This document shows, piece after piece, positions 1-8,745 of a stretch of 28,007 nucleotides of DNA. Location: the NCBI GenBank assembly GCA_023444445.1, contig JAEXMK010000012.1:1-28007 (forward strand), in the 5' to 3' direction. Origin of the DNA: Pseudomonadota bacterium. GTDB taxonomy: Bacteria > Pseudomonadota > Alphaproteobacteria > Rhizobiales > Rhizobiaceae. The translations under genes and the position numbers were made by a program. Positions within the stretch are counted from its first letter, which is position 1; each line of letters begins with the position of its first letter. The notes under the pieces were generated by a model. It ran no database searches. It saw only the letters and a program-made list of their open reading frames with translations, and had not been told where the DNA came from.

Positions 1-1
1 G

Positions 2-406
2 TCAGCCGCGCGGCTGAAGAAGATCCCAGCGATTTCCATAGGGGTCGGTGAAGACCGCGACGGAGCCATAAACTTCATGGCGAGGTTCTTCCAGAAAGCG
101 CACACCGCGCGCAGTCATCGTTTCATAGTCGCGGGCAAAATCGTCGGTATGCAGGAAAAATCCGACACGGCCACCGGTCTGGTTGCCGATGGCAAATCGT
201 TGCTGTTCGCCATCCGCCTCCGCAATCAGCAGGGCACCACCCTCAGTGCCTTGCGGCTTCACCACCAGCCACCTTTTGCCGTCGTCGAGCGGCTGATCGG
301 AGATGCACTCGAAGCCGAGAACATCGCAATAAAACGCCTTCGCCCGATCGTAATCATCCACGACAAGCGTGACCAGCGCGATACGGCGATTCTCAGCAAA
401 TGACAT
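2..406 (-). CDS. VOC (glyoxalase/bleomycin-resistance fold) family protein
   Basis: A complete 134-residue protein of the vicinal-oxygen-chelate superfamily. Visible are the opening beta-alpha unit (VTLVVDDYDRAKAFYCDVLGF, residues about 12-32) and the closing strand with DPYGNRWDLLQ (about 121-131), the usual end of a glyoxalase-like module. The normal first metal ligand (His in HxxLxVxD) is replaced and the late Glu is Asp (WDLL), so metal-dependent catalysis is doubtful; the family also contains binding proteins for antibiotics and small molecules. The start ATG (404-406) shares one base with the murJ stop (TGATG on the minus strand), which suggests coupled translation as the last gene of a glnD-murJ unit. 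The substrate is unknown. The family call is firm, the function open. Confidence 0.85.
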   Translation of the reverse strand: MSFAENRRIALVTLVVDDYDRAKAFYCDVLGFECISDQPLDDGKRWLVVKPQGTEGGALLIAEADGEQQRFAIGNQTGGRVGFFLHTDDFARDYETMTARGVRFLEEPRHEVYGSVAVFTDPYGNRWDLLQPRG

Positions 407-1995
407 CAGCCAGCCTCCGTTTCGGGAGTCTTTTTACCGCGCTTGCGGACGGCCCTCTTCACCATGCCGATATCGGCGCCGCCCGAAACGAAAGCCAACA
501 CGAAATAAACCAGCATGGCAGCGAAGACGAGGCCCATGATAGTACCGGCGCGGACGAAGATAGACGAGGCCGACGATAGCTCGAAACTCAGCCAGGTCAG
601 AGCATAGTGCACGAAACCGGCCATCAGGGCCGCGGCCAGCAGCAGACGTGGTATGCGGGTCAGAAGCGGAATATCCACATGCCAGTGACCACGCCACAGA
701 AGCATGCCGAACAGCAGGGCGGCATTGACCCAGCCTGCGGTGATTTCGGCGATAGCAATGCCGGGACCGCCGAGACGCGGGAATAGCGTGAGCGCCAGCG
801 AGACATTCACGACAACGGAAATCGCCGCGAAGATCATCGGCGTGCGGGTATCCTCGCGGGCGAAGAAACCGGGAATGAACGCCTTGATCAGAACGAAAGC
901 CGGCAGGCCCAGACCGTAAATGCCGAGTATCTGCGAAACGGTGATGGTGGCTGAAGGCGCGAAATTGCCACGTTCGTAAAGGAAACGAACGATGGGCTCC
1001 GCCATGACGAGAAGCGCTGCCGCCGCAGGCAATGTCAGGAACAATACGAATTCGACCGAGCGGTTCTGCAGGCTTCCGGCTTCCACCATATGCCCGCCGC
1101 GCAAAGCCCGCGCCAGTTCCGGCAAAAGAACGGTGGCGACCGCAATACCGACGACGCCGAGCGGCAGCTGATAGATCCGGTCGGCATAGGCAAGCGAGGA
1201 GATCACACCCTCGCCGGCAGACGCAATATTGGTGTTGATCAGAAGGTTGATCTGGGTAATGCCGCCGGTAATCGCCGCCGGCAGGGCAAGGACCAGAAGC
1301 CGCTGCACGTTTTTCGTCAACCGCGGCCTGCGAAAACCGATCCGCATGCCGGCATTGCGCACGGCGATCCAGACGATGGCGAGCTGTACCAGACCGGCCG
1401 CCATAACCCCCCACGAGAGCGCATATCCCACCTGCAAAGGATCGTAATTTTTCCACCATGCCAGGGCGAGCACGCCGATGAGGATAATGTTGAGAAAGAC
1501 GGGTGCGATCGCTGCCGCGAAATAACGGTGCAGCGAGTTCAGCATGCCGCCCATCATCGCCGCCAGAGACATGCAGGCGAGATAGGGAAACATGATGGTG
1601 GCGAGATGAACGGTGTTTTCGAATTTCACCGGGTCTTCCAGAAAGCCCGGCGCAATCACGGTGCGCACGATGAACGGCATCGACAATTCCATCAGAATCG
1701 TCAGGGCCAGAAGCACGGTGAACAAAACGCCGAAGACCTCTTCGGAAAAGCGTCTTGCACCCTCCATGCCGTTCGCCTCGATCTCCTTGGCGAAAAGCGG
1801 CACGAAAGCCGAGTTGAAGGCGCCTTCGGCAAAAAGCCGCCGAAAGGTGTTGGGAAACCGGAATGCGGCGTTGAAGGCGTCAGCCACGGGACCGGTGCCA
1901 ACGGCGGCGGCCATCAGCGTTTCGCGCAGAAAGCCGAAAATGCGGCTGCCGAGCGTGGCGGTGCCAACGGTGGCGAACTTGCCGATGAGACTCAT
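406..1995 (-). CDS. murJ: Lipid II flippase MurJ (MviN)
   Basis: MurJ moves the peptidoglycan precursor lipid II across the inner membrane. The 529-residue product is almost wholly hydrophobic with about 14 membrane segments, starts with the family N-terminus SLIGKFATVGTATLGSRIFGF, and contains RETLMAAAVGTGPVADAF and the FRRLFAEGAFNSAFVP motif typical of MviN proteins. An in-frame opening continues 28 codons upstream into the glnD 3' end, but those residues are hydrophilic and unlike the family, so the ATG at 1995 is chosen. It follows glnD with a 7-base gap, so the two are probably co-transcribed, and its stop overlaps the start of the VOC gene. C-terminal tail is Lys/Arg rich (KRAVRKRGKK), likely cytoplasmic. 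Confidence 0.95.
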   Translation of the reverse strand: MSLIGKFATVGTATLGSRIFGFLRETLMAAAVGTGPVADAFNAAFRFPNTFRRLFAEGAFNSAFVPLFAKEIEANGMEGARRFSEEVFGVLFTVLLALTILMELSMPFIVRTVIAPGFLEDPVKFENTVHLATIMFPYLACMSLAAMMGGMLNSLHRYFAAAIAPVFLNIILIGVLALAWWKNYDPLQVGYALSWGVMAAGLVQLAIVWIAVRNAGMRIGFRRPRLTKNVQRLLVLALPAAITGGITQINLLINTNIASAGEGVISSLAYADRIYQLPLGVVGIAVATVLLPELARALRGGHMVEAGSLQNRSVEFVLFLTLPAAAALLVMAEPIVRFLYERGNFAPSATITVSQILGIYGLGLPAFVLIKAFIPGFFAREDTRTPMIFAAISVVVNVSLALTLFPRLGGPGIAIAEITAGWVNAALLFGMLLWRGHWHVDIPLLTRIPRLLLAAALMAGFVHYALTWLSFELSSASSIFVRAGTIMGLVFAAMLVYFVLAFVSGGADIGMVKRAVRKRGKKTPETEAG

Positions 1996-2002
1996 GGGGA
2001 TA

Positions 2003-4831
2003 TCAAGCCTTTGCCGTGCGCGCGGCCGGCAGCGCCGCCACGTCTGGGTGGGCGATGATGCCGTTTGGCATACGGTCACGCAATTCGTCTTCCTGCTCGC
2101 TCATCACAGCCTTCAGGCGCTGGGCAATGCTGGCCTGCCGGTTGTCATTCGTCACCTTCTGACCGAATAGATCCGTCACGTAGAAGGTGTCGATGACCTT
2201 CTCACCGAAGGTGGTAATGCGGGCGGAGTGAATATCGAGCGACAGATCGGCGATGACAGCCGTCATGTCAGCCAGAAGACCCGGCCGGTCGAGGCATTCG
2301 ACTTCGATGACCGTGAATTTGTTCGACAGACCATTCGAGATGGTGACGGAAGGCGGAATGGTGAAGGCGCTCTTTTTCTTTCGGCTCTTGGTGCGCGTGG
2401 CAATCATTTCTGGCAGGCGTTGCTTGCCGGAGAGAACCTCCTCGATGAGCTTGCCGACATTATTGCCGCGCCGCGTCTCGTCCTCATCGATCGGAAATTC
2501 GCGGTTGATGAGGATCGTATCGAGCGCCCGCCCATCGGAGGTCGTGAAAATCTGCGCATCGGCGATATTGGCGCCGGCGGCCGCACAGGCGCCGGTGATG
2601 ATGGACAGCAGGCGCGGATGGTCCGGCGCCAACACGGTAATTTCGGTGATGGCGTGGAAGGAATGGGTGCGCACCATGGTCGAGAGCGCCTTTTCCTGCT
2701 TGTCCGCCTCACGGATGAAGCGGGTGTGGCGCACCTGGTCTTCCAGCGCCACCGTCAGCAGATAGGGCTCGTAATGCAGCTTGGTATATTTGCGCCTGGC
2801 CTTCTGGCCCCAGTCATCGAGCGCATCGTAGAGCGCCTGCCGGGCAATCTGCGCGCGCTCCTTGCGAGAGACTTCCGAGAAGCCGCCCGACAGAAGTAGT
2901 TCGGTCTCGTAATAAAGCGAACGCAGCAGCTGCCCCTTCCAGCCGTTCCACACGCCCGGCCCAACGGCGCGGATATCGCAGACCGTCAGGATGAGCAGCA
3001 TCTTCAGCCGCTCCATAGATTGCACCTTGTCGGCGAAATCGGTGATGGTCTTGCGGTCGTGCAGGTCTCGCGTCTGAGCGACCATAGACATCAAAAGATG
3101 CTGCTCGATCAGCCACACCACCGTTTCGGTCTGTTTGCCGGTCAGCCGGAAACGCTGGCAGAGCTTGCGGGCCACGCGAGCACCGGCAATCGAGTGGTCT
3201 TCCTGCCGGCCCTTCGCGACATCGTGCAGCAGCACGGCCACATAAAGCGCCTCGCGTTCCTCGACGCTCGGCATCAGCTGGTTGGCGAGCGGGTGGGCAT
3301 CGACGGCCGTTCCCTTGTCCACTTCCGACAGCACGCCGACGGAGCGGATCAGATGCTCATCCACCGTATAGTGATGATACATGTTGAACTGCATCATGGC
3401 GACAATCTTGCCGAATTCGGGAATGAACTTGCCGAGCACGCCTGCTTCGTTCATGCGGCGCAGAGTCAGCGCCGGATCGCGGCGCGACGTCAGGATCGAC
3501 AGGAAAAGCCGATTAGCCTCCTCGTTTTCCCGAAGCTCGTCATTGATGAGCGACAGCGAGCGGGTAACGACACGCAATGCATCGGGGTGCAGTTCGAGAT
3601 TGTTGATATCGGCTATGTGAAAGAGACGGATGAGATTGATCGGGTCGTTCTTGAACACATCGGGCTTCGCGAGCGCGATGCGGCCCCGGTCTTCAACAAA
3701 TTCCACGGAACCCGGAATCTTGCGAACCCGATGGGCGAAGCGGCTGAGCACGCCGGACAGGCCAGGCACGTCCTTCGCCTGCCTGTCTTCCAGACCGGCG
3801 CAGACGATGCGGGTGAGATCACCGACATCTTTTGCGACGAGGAAATAGTGCTTCATGAAGCGCTCGACGGCGGATAGGCCGGGGCGCGGCTGATAATTCA
3901 AAGCATCGGCAATTTCGCGCTGGATGTCGAAGGAAAGGCGTTCTTCCGCTTTGCCGGTGATAAAATGCATCTGGCAACGGACGGCCCAGAGAAAATCATC
4001 GGCCTTTTCGAACAGTTTCAGTTCTGACCGTGACAAAACGCCGAGTTTGACGAGATCGGCCGTGTCACGGACGTGGTAATAATATTTGGCAATCCAGAAC
4101 AGCGTGTGCAGGTCACGCAAGCCGCCCTTGCCTTCCTTGACGTTCGGCTCCACCAGATAGCGCGTATCGCCAGCCTTGCGGTGGCGCTGGTCACGCTCAG
4201 CGAGCTTGGCGGCGATGAATTCCGGGCCGGTTCCGGTGACGACTTCTGACTCGAAGCGTTTTTCGAGATCGTCGGTCAGGGACTTTTTGCCGCAGATCGC
4301 CCGCACTTCCAAAATAGCGGTGCGGATCGTCATGTCGGATTTGGAGAGGCGAATGCACTCATCCACCGTGCGGGTAGCGTGGCCGACCTTGAAGCCGAGA
4401 TCCCAGAGGAGATAGAGCACGAACTCCACGGCCTTATGCATGTCAGGCGTGTTCTTGGTGGGAAGCAGGAACAGGAGGTCGATATCCGATCCCGGCGCCA
4501 GCGTGCCGCGTCCATAACCGCCAACCGCGGCAACCGCGATCTGCGGCGCATCTTTCGGATAGACATATTGGCAGGCGAGATCATAGAGCGTTTCGATCAG
4601 CCGGTCCTGAAGCCAGGAGATGCGCCGGGCGCAATCAATCCCGCTGCCATCGGCTTTGAGCAGTTCTCTGGCCTTTTCCCGGCCTTCCGTACTGGCCTTG
4701 CGGAAGATCGGCAGTAGATCGGACTTGATATCGGCGATGCGTTTGCCGTCTTCCTTGAAGATGATGTCGCAGTCGCGCTTCAGCGCCGATACATCGAGAA
4801 TGTCGGAAAAATCCAGGTCCTTGATGGCCAT
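2003..4831 (-). CDS. glnD: Bifunctional PII uridylyltransferase/uridylyl-removing enzyme GlnD
   Basis: GlnD is the cytoplasmic nitrogen sensor that uridylylates PII proteins (GlnB/GlnK) when glutamine is low and removes UMP when it is high. The 942 residues carry all expected parts in order: the nucleotidyltransferase motif GGYGRG with GSDIDLLF (about 104-121), the adjacent GlnD linker region ([20 protein letters not shown], about 227-246), an HD hydrolase domain with LLHDVAKG (His536-Asp537), and two C-terminal ACT domains (about 729-776 and 840-915) for glutamine binding. Catalytic residues look intact. It lies 96 bases after the mutS stop and 7 bases before murJ. The Shine-Dalgarno before the ATG is weak. 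With rpoN and ptsN in the same window it belongs to the nitrogen-control set. Confidence 0.97.
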   Translation of the reverse strand: MAIKDLDFSDILDVSALKRDCDIIFKEDGKRIADIKSDLLPIFRKASTEGREKARELLKADGSGIDCARRISWLQDRLIETLYDLACQYVYPKDAPQIAVAAVGGYGRGTLAPGSDIDLLFLLPTKNTPDMHKAVEFVLYLLWDLGFKVGHATRTVDECIRLSKSDMTIRTAILEVRAICGKKSLTDDLEKRFESEVVTGTGPEFIAAKLAERDQRHRKAGDTRYLVEPNVKEGKGGLRDLHTLFWIAKYYYHVRDTADLVKLGVLSRSELKLFEKADDFLWAVRCQMHFITGKAEERLSFDIQREIADALNYQPRPGLSAVERFMKHYFLVAKDVGDLTRIVCAGLEDRQAKDVPGLSGVLSRFAHRVRKIPGSVEFVEDRGRIALAKPDVFKNDPINLIRLFHIADINNLELHPDALRVVTRSLSLINDELRENEEANRLFLSILTSRRDPALTLRRMNEAGVLGKFIPEFGKIVAMMQFNMYHHYTVDEHLIRSVGVLSEVDKGTAVDAHPLANQLMPSVEEREALYVAVLLHDVAKGRQEDHSIAGARVARKLCQRFRLTGKQTETVVWLIEQHLLMSMVAQTRDLHDRKTITDFADKVQSMERLKMLLILTVCDIRAVGPGVWNGWKGQLLRSLYYETELLLSGGFSEVSRKERAQIARQALYDALDDWGQKARRKYTKLHYEPYLLTVALEDQVRHTRFIREADKQEKALSTMVRTHSFHAITEITVLAPDHPRLLSIITGACAAAGANIADAQIFTTSDGRALDTILINREFPIDEDETRRGNNVGKLIEEVLSGKQRLPEMIATRTKSRKKKSAFTIPPSVTISNGLSNKFTVIEVECLDRPGLLADMTAVIADLSLDIHSARITTFGEKVIDTFYVTDLFGQKVTNDNRQASIAQRLKAVMSEQEDELRDRMPNGIIAHPDVAALPAARTAKA

Positions 4832-4927
4832 CTATGCCGGTATCCATGTCCTGTGGGAAACCCCACCGCTTGCGATGGTAGTGTCCTATAAAGAGTTTCA
4901 GAGGCTATGGACAGGCACTCTATCCCT

Positions 4928-7642
4928 TCAAGCCTTGCCAAGTTCTTTCTTTAGCGCATAGAGCGCGTCCAATGCCTCACGCGGTGTCATTTCGTCCGGA
5001 TTGAAGCTTTTCAGGGCTTCCTCCACCTTTGATGGTCCTGCCTTGCGCGTCTCCTCGCGGCGAACGGCGATCTGGAACAGCGGCAGATCATCGATCAGCT
5101 GGCTTGCCGGGTTCTTGCGATCGGCATCTTCGAGCTTCGTCAGCACCTCGCGGGCCCGTTCCACCACCGATGCCGGTAAGCCCGCGAGCCGTGCGACCTG
5201 AATGCCGTAGGAACGGTCCGCAGCGCCCGGTCCGACTTCATGCAGGAAAATGACATCACCCTCCCATTCCTTTACCCGCATCGTGGCATTGGAAAGGCGG
5301 CCGAGTTTTTCCGATAGCACGGTCAACTCATGGAAGTGCGTCGCGAAGAGGCCACGGCAGCGATTGACCTCGTGCAGGTGTTCCACCGCCGCCCAGGCGA
5401 TCGAAAGCCCATCGAAGGTTGCCGTGCCACGACCAATCTCATCCAGAATGACCAGCGAGCGATCCGTCGCCTGATTGAGAATGGCGGCGGTTTCCACCAT
5501 CTCCACCATGAAGGTCGAGCGGCCTCGCGCCAGATCGTCGGAGGCGCCGACGCGGGAAAACAGCCGGTCGACGATACCGATATGGGCGGCCTCCGCCGGA
5601 ACGAAGGAGCCGATCTGCGCGAGAATGGCGATCAGCGCATTCTGGCGCAGGAAGGTCGATTTACCGCCCATATTGGGGCCGGTCAGCAGCCAGATCGCAC
5701 CGTTCTTGCCGCCATTGACCGCCGATAGATCGCAATTATTGGCAATGAACGGCCCGGCGGACTGCCGCCGCAGCGCCTGTTCTACAACCGGGTGGCGCCC
5801 GCCTGTAATCGCGAAGGTCATGGAGGCATCAACGATCGGGCGGCAATAGGCCTGTTCGGTCGCGAGATAAGCAAGGCTTGAGGCGACATCGATCACCGCA
5901 AGCGCCAGCGCACCCGCCTTGATCGCCTCCGCCTGCTGCACCACGGCCTCGACCATGCGCTCGAAGGCTTCCAGCTCCATCGTCAGGGCCTCAGCCGCGG
6001 CATTGGCGATGCGGCTTTCGAGATCGGCAAGCTCGGTGGTGGTGAAGCGCATGGCGCCGGCCATGGTCTGGCGGTGGATGAAGCGCGCCTTCGCCTCATC
6101 CGTCGCCGTCATCACATCGGCGTTGCCCGCCGTCACCTCAATGAAGTAACCAAGCACATTGTTATGCTTGATCTTGAGAGACTTGATGCCGGTCTCGTCG
6201 GCATATTGCAGCTGCAACCCGGCGATCACCCGGCGCGACTGGTCACGCAACGCGCGCACCTGGTCGAGTTCGGGATTGGCACCCTCACGCAAAAAGCCGC
6301 CATCGCGCTTCAGAAGCGGCAGATCGTCGGCCAGCATCGAGCCTAGCATGGCTTCCAGCCCGCTCGGCAAAGCCTTCAGATCCGCAAGTGCAGCGGCAAG
6401 CTCCTCCGGCAATAGTCCCTGATCGAGAATAGCGGCAATTCTTTCGGCCGAAGCCAGCCCCTGCCTGATGGCGCCGAGATCGCGCGGGCCGCCGCGCTCC
6501 AGCGCAAGACGGGAGAGCGCACGCGGCATGTCCGCAACCTGTTTCAAGGCGTCGCGCAGTCCGTCGCAAAGGGAGACGTCATCAATGAGATAGGCGACCG
6601 CATCGAGACGGGCATTGATCCTTTCCGGATCGGTCAAGGGTGACATCAGCCGCTCGGCCAGAAGCCGCGCACCGCCGCCCGTCACCGTGCGGTTGAGGGC
6701 ATGCAGCAGCGACCCGTCCCTTTCGCCTGACAGCGTCTTCACCAGCTCCAGATTGGCGCGGGTGGCGGGATCGATGAACAGCGTGGAGGCCGCGCTTTCG
6801 CGCTCCGGTGCACCGAGTGGCGGGCGCTCGGCAATCTGGGTCTTTTCGACATAGGCGACGGCAGCGGCGGCGGCCGCCATTTCCACCCGCGAAAAGGTGC
6901 CGAAACCATCAAGCGTCGAGACGTTGAAATAACGGGCGATGCGCCCTTCTGACGTCGCGCTGTCAAAAAGAATGGCCGGCTGCGGCACCGCGACGCGGCC
7001 GAGCACATCGAAAACCGGCCGCAGCTCTTCGTCATGGAACAGACTGTCGGCAACTATCAGCTCACGCGGATCGATGCGCCAGATATCGGCCAGCAGCCGC
7101 GTCAGCGTCGTCTCCGCCAAACGGAAGACGCCGGTGGAAATATCGATCCAGGCGAGCGCGAATTGCGCTTCGGCACTGCCGCGAATGCGGGCAAGCGCCA
7201 TCAGGTAATTGGATTCCGTCGGGGACAGCAGCTTTTCTTCGGTCAGCGTACCGGGCGTGACGAGCCGCACCACATCACGCTTGACCACCGATTTCGAGCC
7301 GCGCTTCTTCGCTTCCGCCGGGTCTTCGACCTGCTCGCAGACCGCGACTCGATAGCCGCGCAGGATGAGTTTCTGCAGATAATCATCCGCCGCGTGAACG
7401 GGAACGCCGCACATGGGGATATCGTGCCCCATATGCTGGCCACGTTTCGTCAGCGTGATACCGAGCGCGCGGGAGGCTTCGACCGCATCGTCAAAGAACA
7501 ATTCGTAAAAATCGCCCATGCGGTAGAACAGCAGCGAACCGGGATTGTTCGCCTTGATCTCGATATATTGCTCCATCATCGGAGTGGCCGTCGCGCGGCT
7601 CTCTTCCGAGATCAGGGAAGCGGTTGTCAGAACGTCCGTCAA
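4928..7642 (-). CDS. mutS: DNA mismatch repair ATPase MutS
   Basis: MutS recognises mismatches and small loops and recruits MutL. The 904-residue product has the mismatch-wedge motif GDFYELF (Phe45, Glu47), the clamp and lever domains in the middle, Walker A GPNMGGKS (about 655-662), Walker [10 protein letters not shown] (about 732-740) and the ATHFHEL motif after it. The C-terminal helix-turn-helix dimer region ([22 protein letters not shown]) is present. The longest frame begins with TTG at 7642; this gives about 20 residues before the conserved MMEQY, close to other MutS proteins. The first ATG (7579) would start directly at MMEQY, so TTG is kept with moderate certainty. A promoter-like pair lies just upstream at 7686-7714. 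It is probably a separate transcript from olsB. Confidence 0.96.
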   Translation of the reverse strand: MTDVLTTASLISEESRATATPMMEQYIEIKANNPGSLLFYRMGDFYELFFDDAVEASRALGITLTKRGQHMGHDIPMCGVPVHAADDYLQKLILRGYRVAVCEQVEDPAEAKKRGSKSVVKRDVVRLVTPGTLTEEKLLSPTESNYLMALARIRGSAEAQFALAWIDISTGVFRLAETTLTRLLADIWRIDPRELIVADSLFHDEELRPVFDVLGRVAVPQPAILFDSATSEGRIARYFNVSTLDGFGTFSRVEMAAAAAAVAYVEKTQIAERPPLGAPERESAASTLFIDPATRANLELVKTLSGERDGSLLHALNRTVTGGGARLLAERLMSPLTDPERINARLDAVAYLIDDVSLCDGLRDALKQVADMPRALSRLALERGGPRDLGAIRQGLASAERIAAILDQGLLPEELAAALADLKALPSGLEAMLGSMLADDLPLLKRDGGFLREGANPELDQVRALRDQSRRVIAGLQLQYADETGIKSLKIKHNNVLGYFIEVTAGNADVMTATDEAKARFIHRQTMAGAMRFTTTELADLESRIANAAAEALTMELEAFERMVEAVVQQAEAIKAGALALAVIDVASSLAYLATEQAYCRPIVDASMTFAITGGRHPVVEQALRRQSAGPFIANNCDLSAVNGGKNGAIWLLTGPNMGGKSTFLRQNALIAILAQIGSFVPAEAAHIGIVDRLFSRVGASDDLARGRSTFMVEMVETAAILNQATDRSLVILDEIGRGTATFDGLSIAWAAVEHLHEVNRCRGLFATHFHELTVLSEKLGRLSNATMRVKEWEGDVIFLHEVGPGAADRSYGIQVARLAGLPASVVERAREVLTKLEDADRKNPASQLIDDLPLFQIAVRREETRKAGPSKVEEALKSFNPDEMTPREALDALYALKKELGKA

Positions 7643-7685
7643 TGGCCTGCCGATGTCATATCGTGTTGCGGAAAAGGAGCGCCGA

Positions 7686-7714
7686 CACTAGCGGCAATCT
7701 CCACCTTAAGACAA
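7686..7714 (-). promoter_or_regulatory. Candidate sigma-70 promoter of mutS
   Basis: On the minus strand TTGTCT (7709-7714) and CTAGTG (7686-7691) are separated by 17 bases, a spacing and sequence acceptable for rhizobial housekeeping promoters, about 45 bases upstream of the mutS start. Read by eye only. Confidence 0.4.
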
Positions 7715-7769
7715 CACGAGCAGGGACGCTGCCCACAGGAACATCCCACCCGGCTGCGCCAAAACCCGG

Positions 7770-8651
7770 TCAGCCGTTGATGCGCTCGGCCTCGCCGCCG
7801 TAATAGCTGATGTAACGACCGGCGATGGACGAAACCGGCAGAACCACCAGGACGTCGGTGGTGTTGAAAGCATGATCAACGACCGCGCCGGAGCCAAACA
7901 TGGCACCGAGACGCATATAACCCTTGATCAGCGGCGGCATGGCGTTCAGTGCCTTGCGAGCGTTCAGAGCCTCTGCCGGCACGAGGTCCATTTCATGATA
8001 GAGTTCGGGCAAGGCGACCGCTTCCCACTCTCCCTTTGCAAGGCAATTGTGGTGCAGGAAGGACAGTGCCAGCGCATGCGCTTCCGGCTGCACACCGGGG
8101 AAGGAAGCGCAGCCAATCATGGCGTCCATGCGGTGTTTGACGGCATAGGACCAGTTGCCCTGCCACAGAAGCTCGACGGTTCGCTTGGTGCGATATTCCG
8201 GCAGCACGCAGGAGCGGCCAAGCTCCATGAAGCGCTTGCCAGGATGGCGCGCAACGAGACCGGCAATGTCGAATTCACTGGCGGAATAAAAACCATTATT
8301 GGCAAGCGCGATTTCCTGCCGCAGCAGGCGATAGGTGCCGACGATCTGGTCCTCGCTATCGCCCTCAATCGACTTGTCAAGCACGAGCAGATGATCGCAG
8401 ACGCTGTCCCAGGCATCGAAGTCCCGCTGGCGCCGCATCGCCTCTGCGGGAAGGCGCGCCTTCATTTCATCGACAAAGACCCGGTAACGCACGGATTGCG
8501 CGGCATCGATTTCGCGTTCATTTCTGGCAAGCCGTGTTTCCAGCGTGCCGATGCGTCCGAAAAGACCCTCATTGTCCTGAGCTGTCTCGGGACTACGACT
8601 AATGACAACATTATTTTCACAAATGTCGTGATTGAAAATTTCGGCAACCAT
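7770..8651 (-). CDS. olsB: L-ornithine N(alpha)-acyltransferase (ornithine lipid synthesis)
   Basis: OlsB transfers a 3-hydroxyacyl group from acyl-ACP to the alpha-amino group of ornithine to give lyso-ornithine lipid, the first step of ornithine lipid synthesis; OlsA finishes the lipid but is not in this window. The GNAT-type fold is recognisable from AAQSVRYRVFVDEM, DHLLVLD, VGTYRLLRQ, FMELGRSCVLPEYR and the C-terminal PLIKGYMRLGA. I place the start at ATG 8651 (293 residues), preceded by GGAG nine bases upstream. A TTG at 8672 is in frame with its own AGGA, but it would fall almost on the transcription start predicted from the Pho-box-like promoter (8685-8719). In Sinorhizobium ornithine lipids rise on phosphate starvation through PhoB, which fits this promoter. 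A mutS neighbour is also seen in Sinorhizobium, from memory. Confidence 0.9.
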   Translation of the reverse strand: MVAEIFNHDICENNVVISRSPETAQDNEGLFGRIGTLETRLARNEREIDAAQSVRYRVFVDEMKARLPAEAMRRQRDFDAWDSVCDHLLVLDKSIEGDSEDQIVGTYRLLRQEIALANNGFYSASEFDIAGLVARHPGKRFMELGRSCVLPEYRTKRTVELLWQGNWSYAVKHRMDAMIGCASFPGVQPEAHALALSFLHHNCLAKGEWEAVALPELYHEMDLVPAEALNARKALNAMPPLIKGYMRLGAMFGSGAVVDHAFNTTDVLVVLPVSSIAGRYISYYGGEAERING

Positions 8652-8684
8652 GGGGAATCGCTCCGCCACCAAAGAATTTTCCTG

Positions 8685-8719
8685 TCATAAATCACTATTT
8701 AACGACAGAATAGTGACAA
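8685..8719 (-). promoter_or_regulatory. Candidate PhoB-dependent promoter of olsB (Pho box plus -10)
   Basis: On the minus strand two direct repeats TTGTCAC-TATT-CTGTCGT (8702-8719) match the Pho-box pattern CTGTCAT-N4-CTGTCAT at 11 of 14 positions, with the correct 11-base period. A third, weaker repeat TAGTGAT follows after TAAA. Eleven bases after the second repeat lies a -10-like TTATGA (8685-8690), the usual distance in PhoB-activated promoters that lack a good -35. The same segment also forms an 8-bp dyad, TCACTATT / AATAGTGA (8692-8699, 8709-8716). Confidence 0.55.
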
Positions 8720-8745
8720 AATGCCACCAGCGCGAGTCTGTCAGG

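Noticed and set aside
1090..4717. Long plus-strand open frames opposite murJ and glnD (for example 1090-2058 and 3020-3877)
   Set aside because: They are the reverse-strand echo of GC-rich codons in well-supported genes; compositions are rich in Arg, His, Gln and Gly with no recognisable domain.
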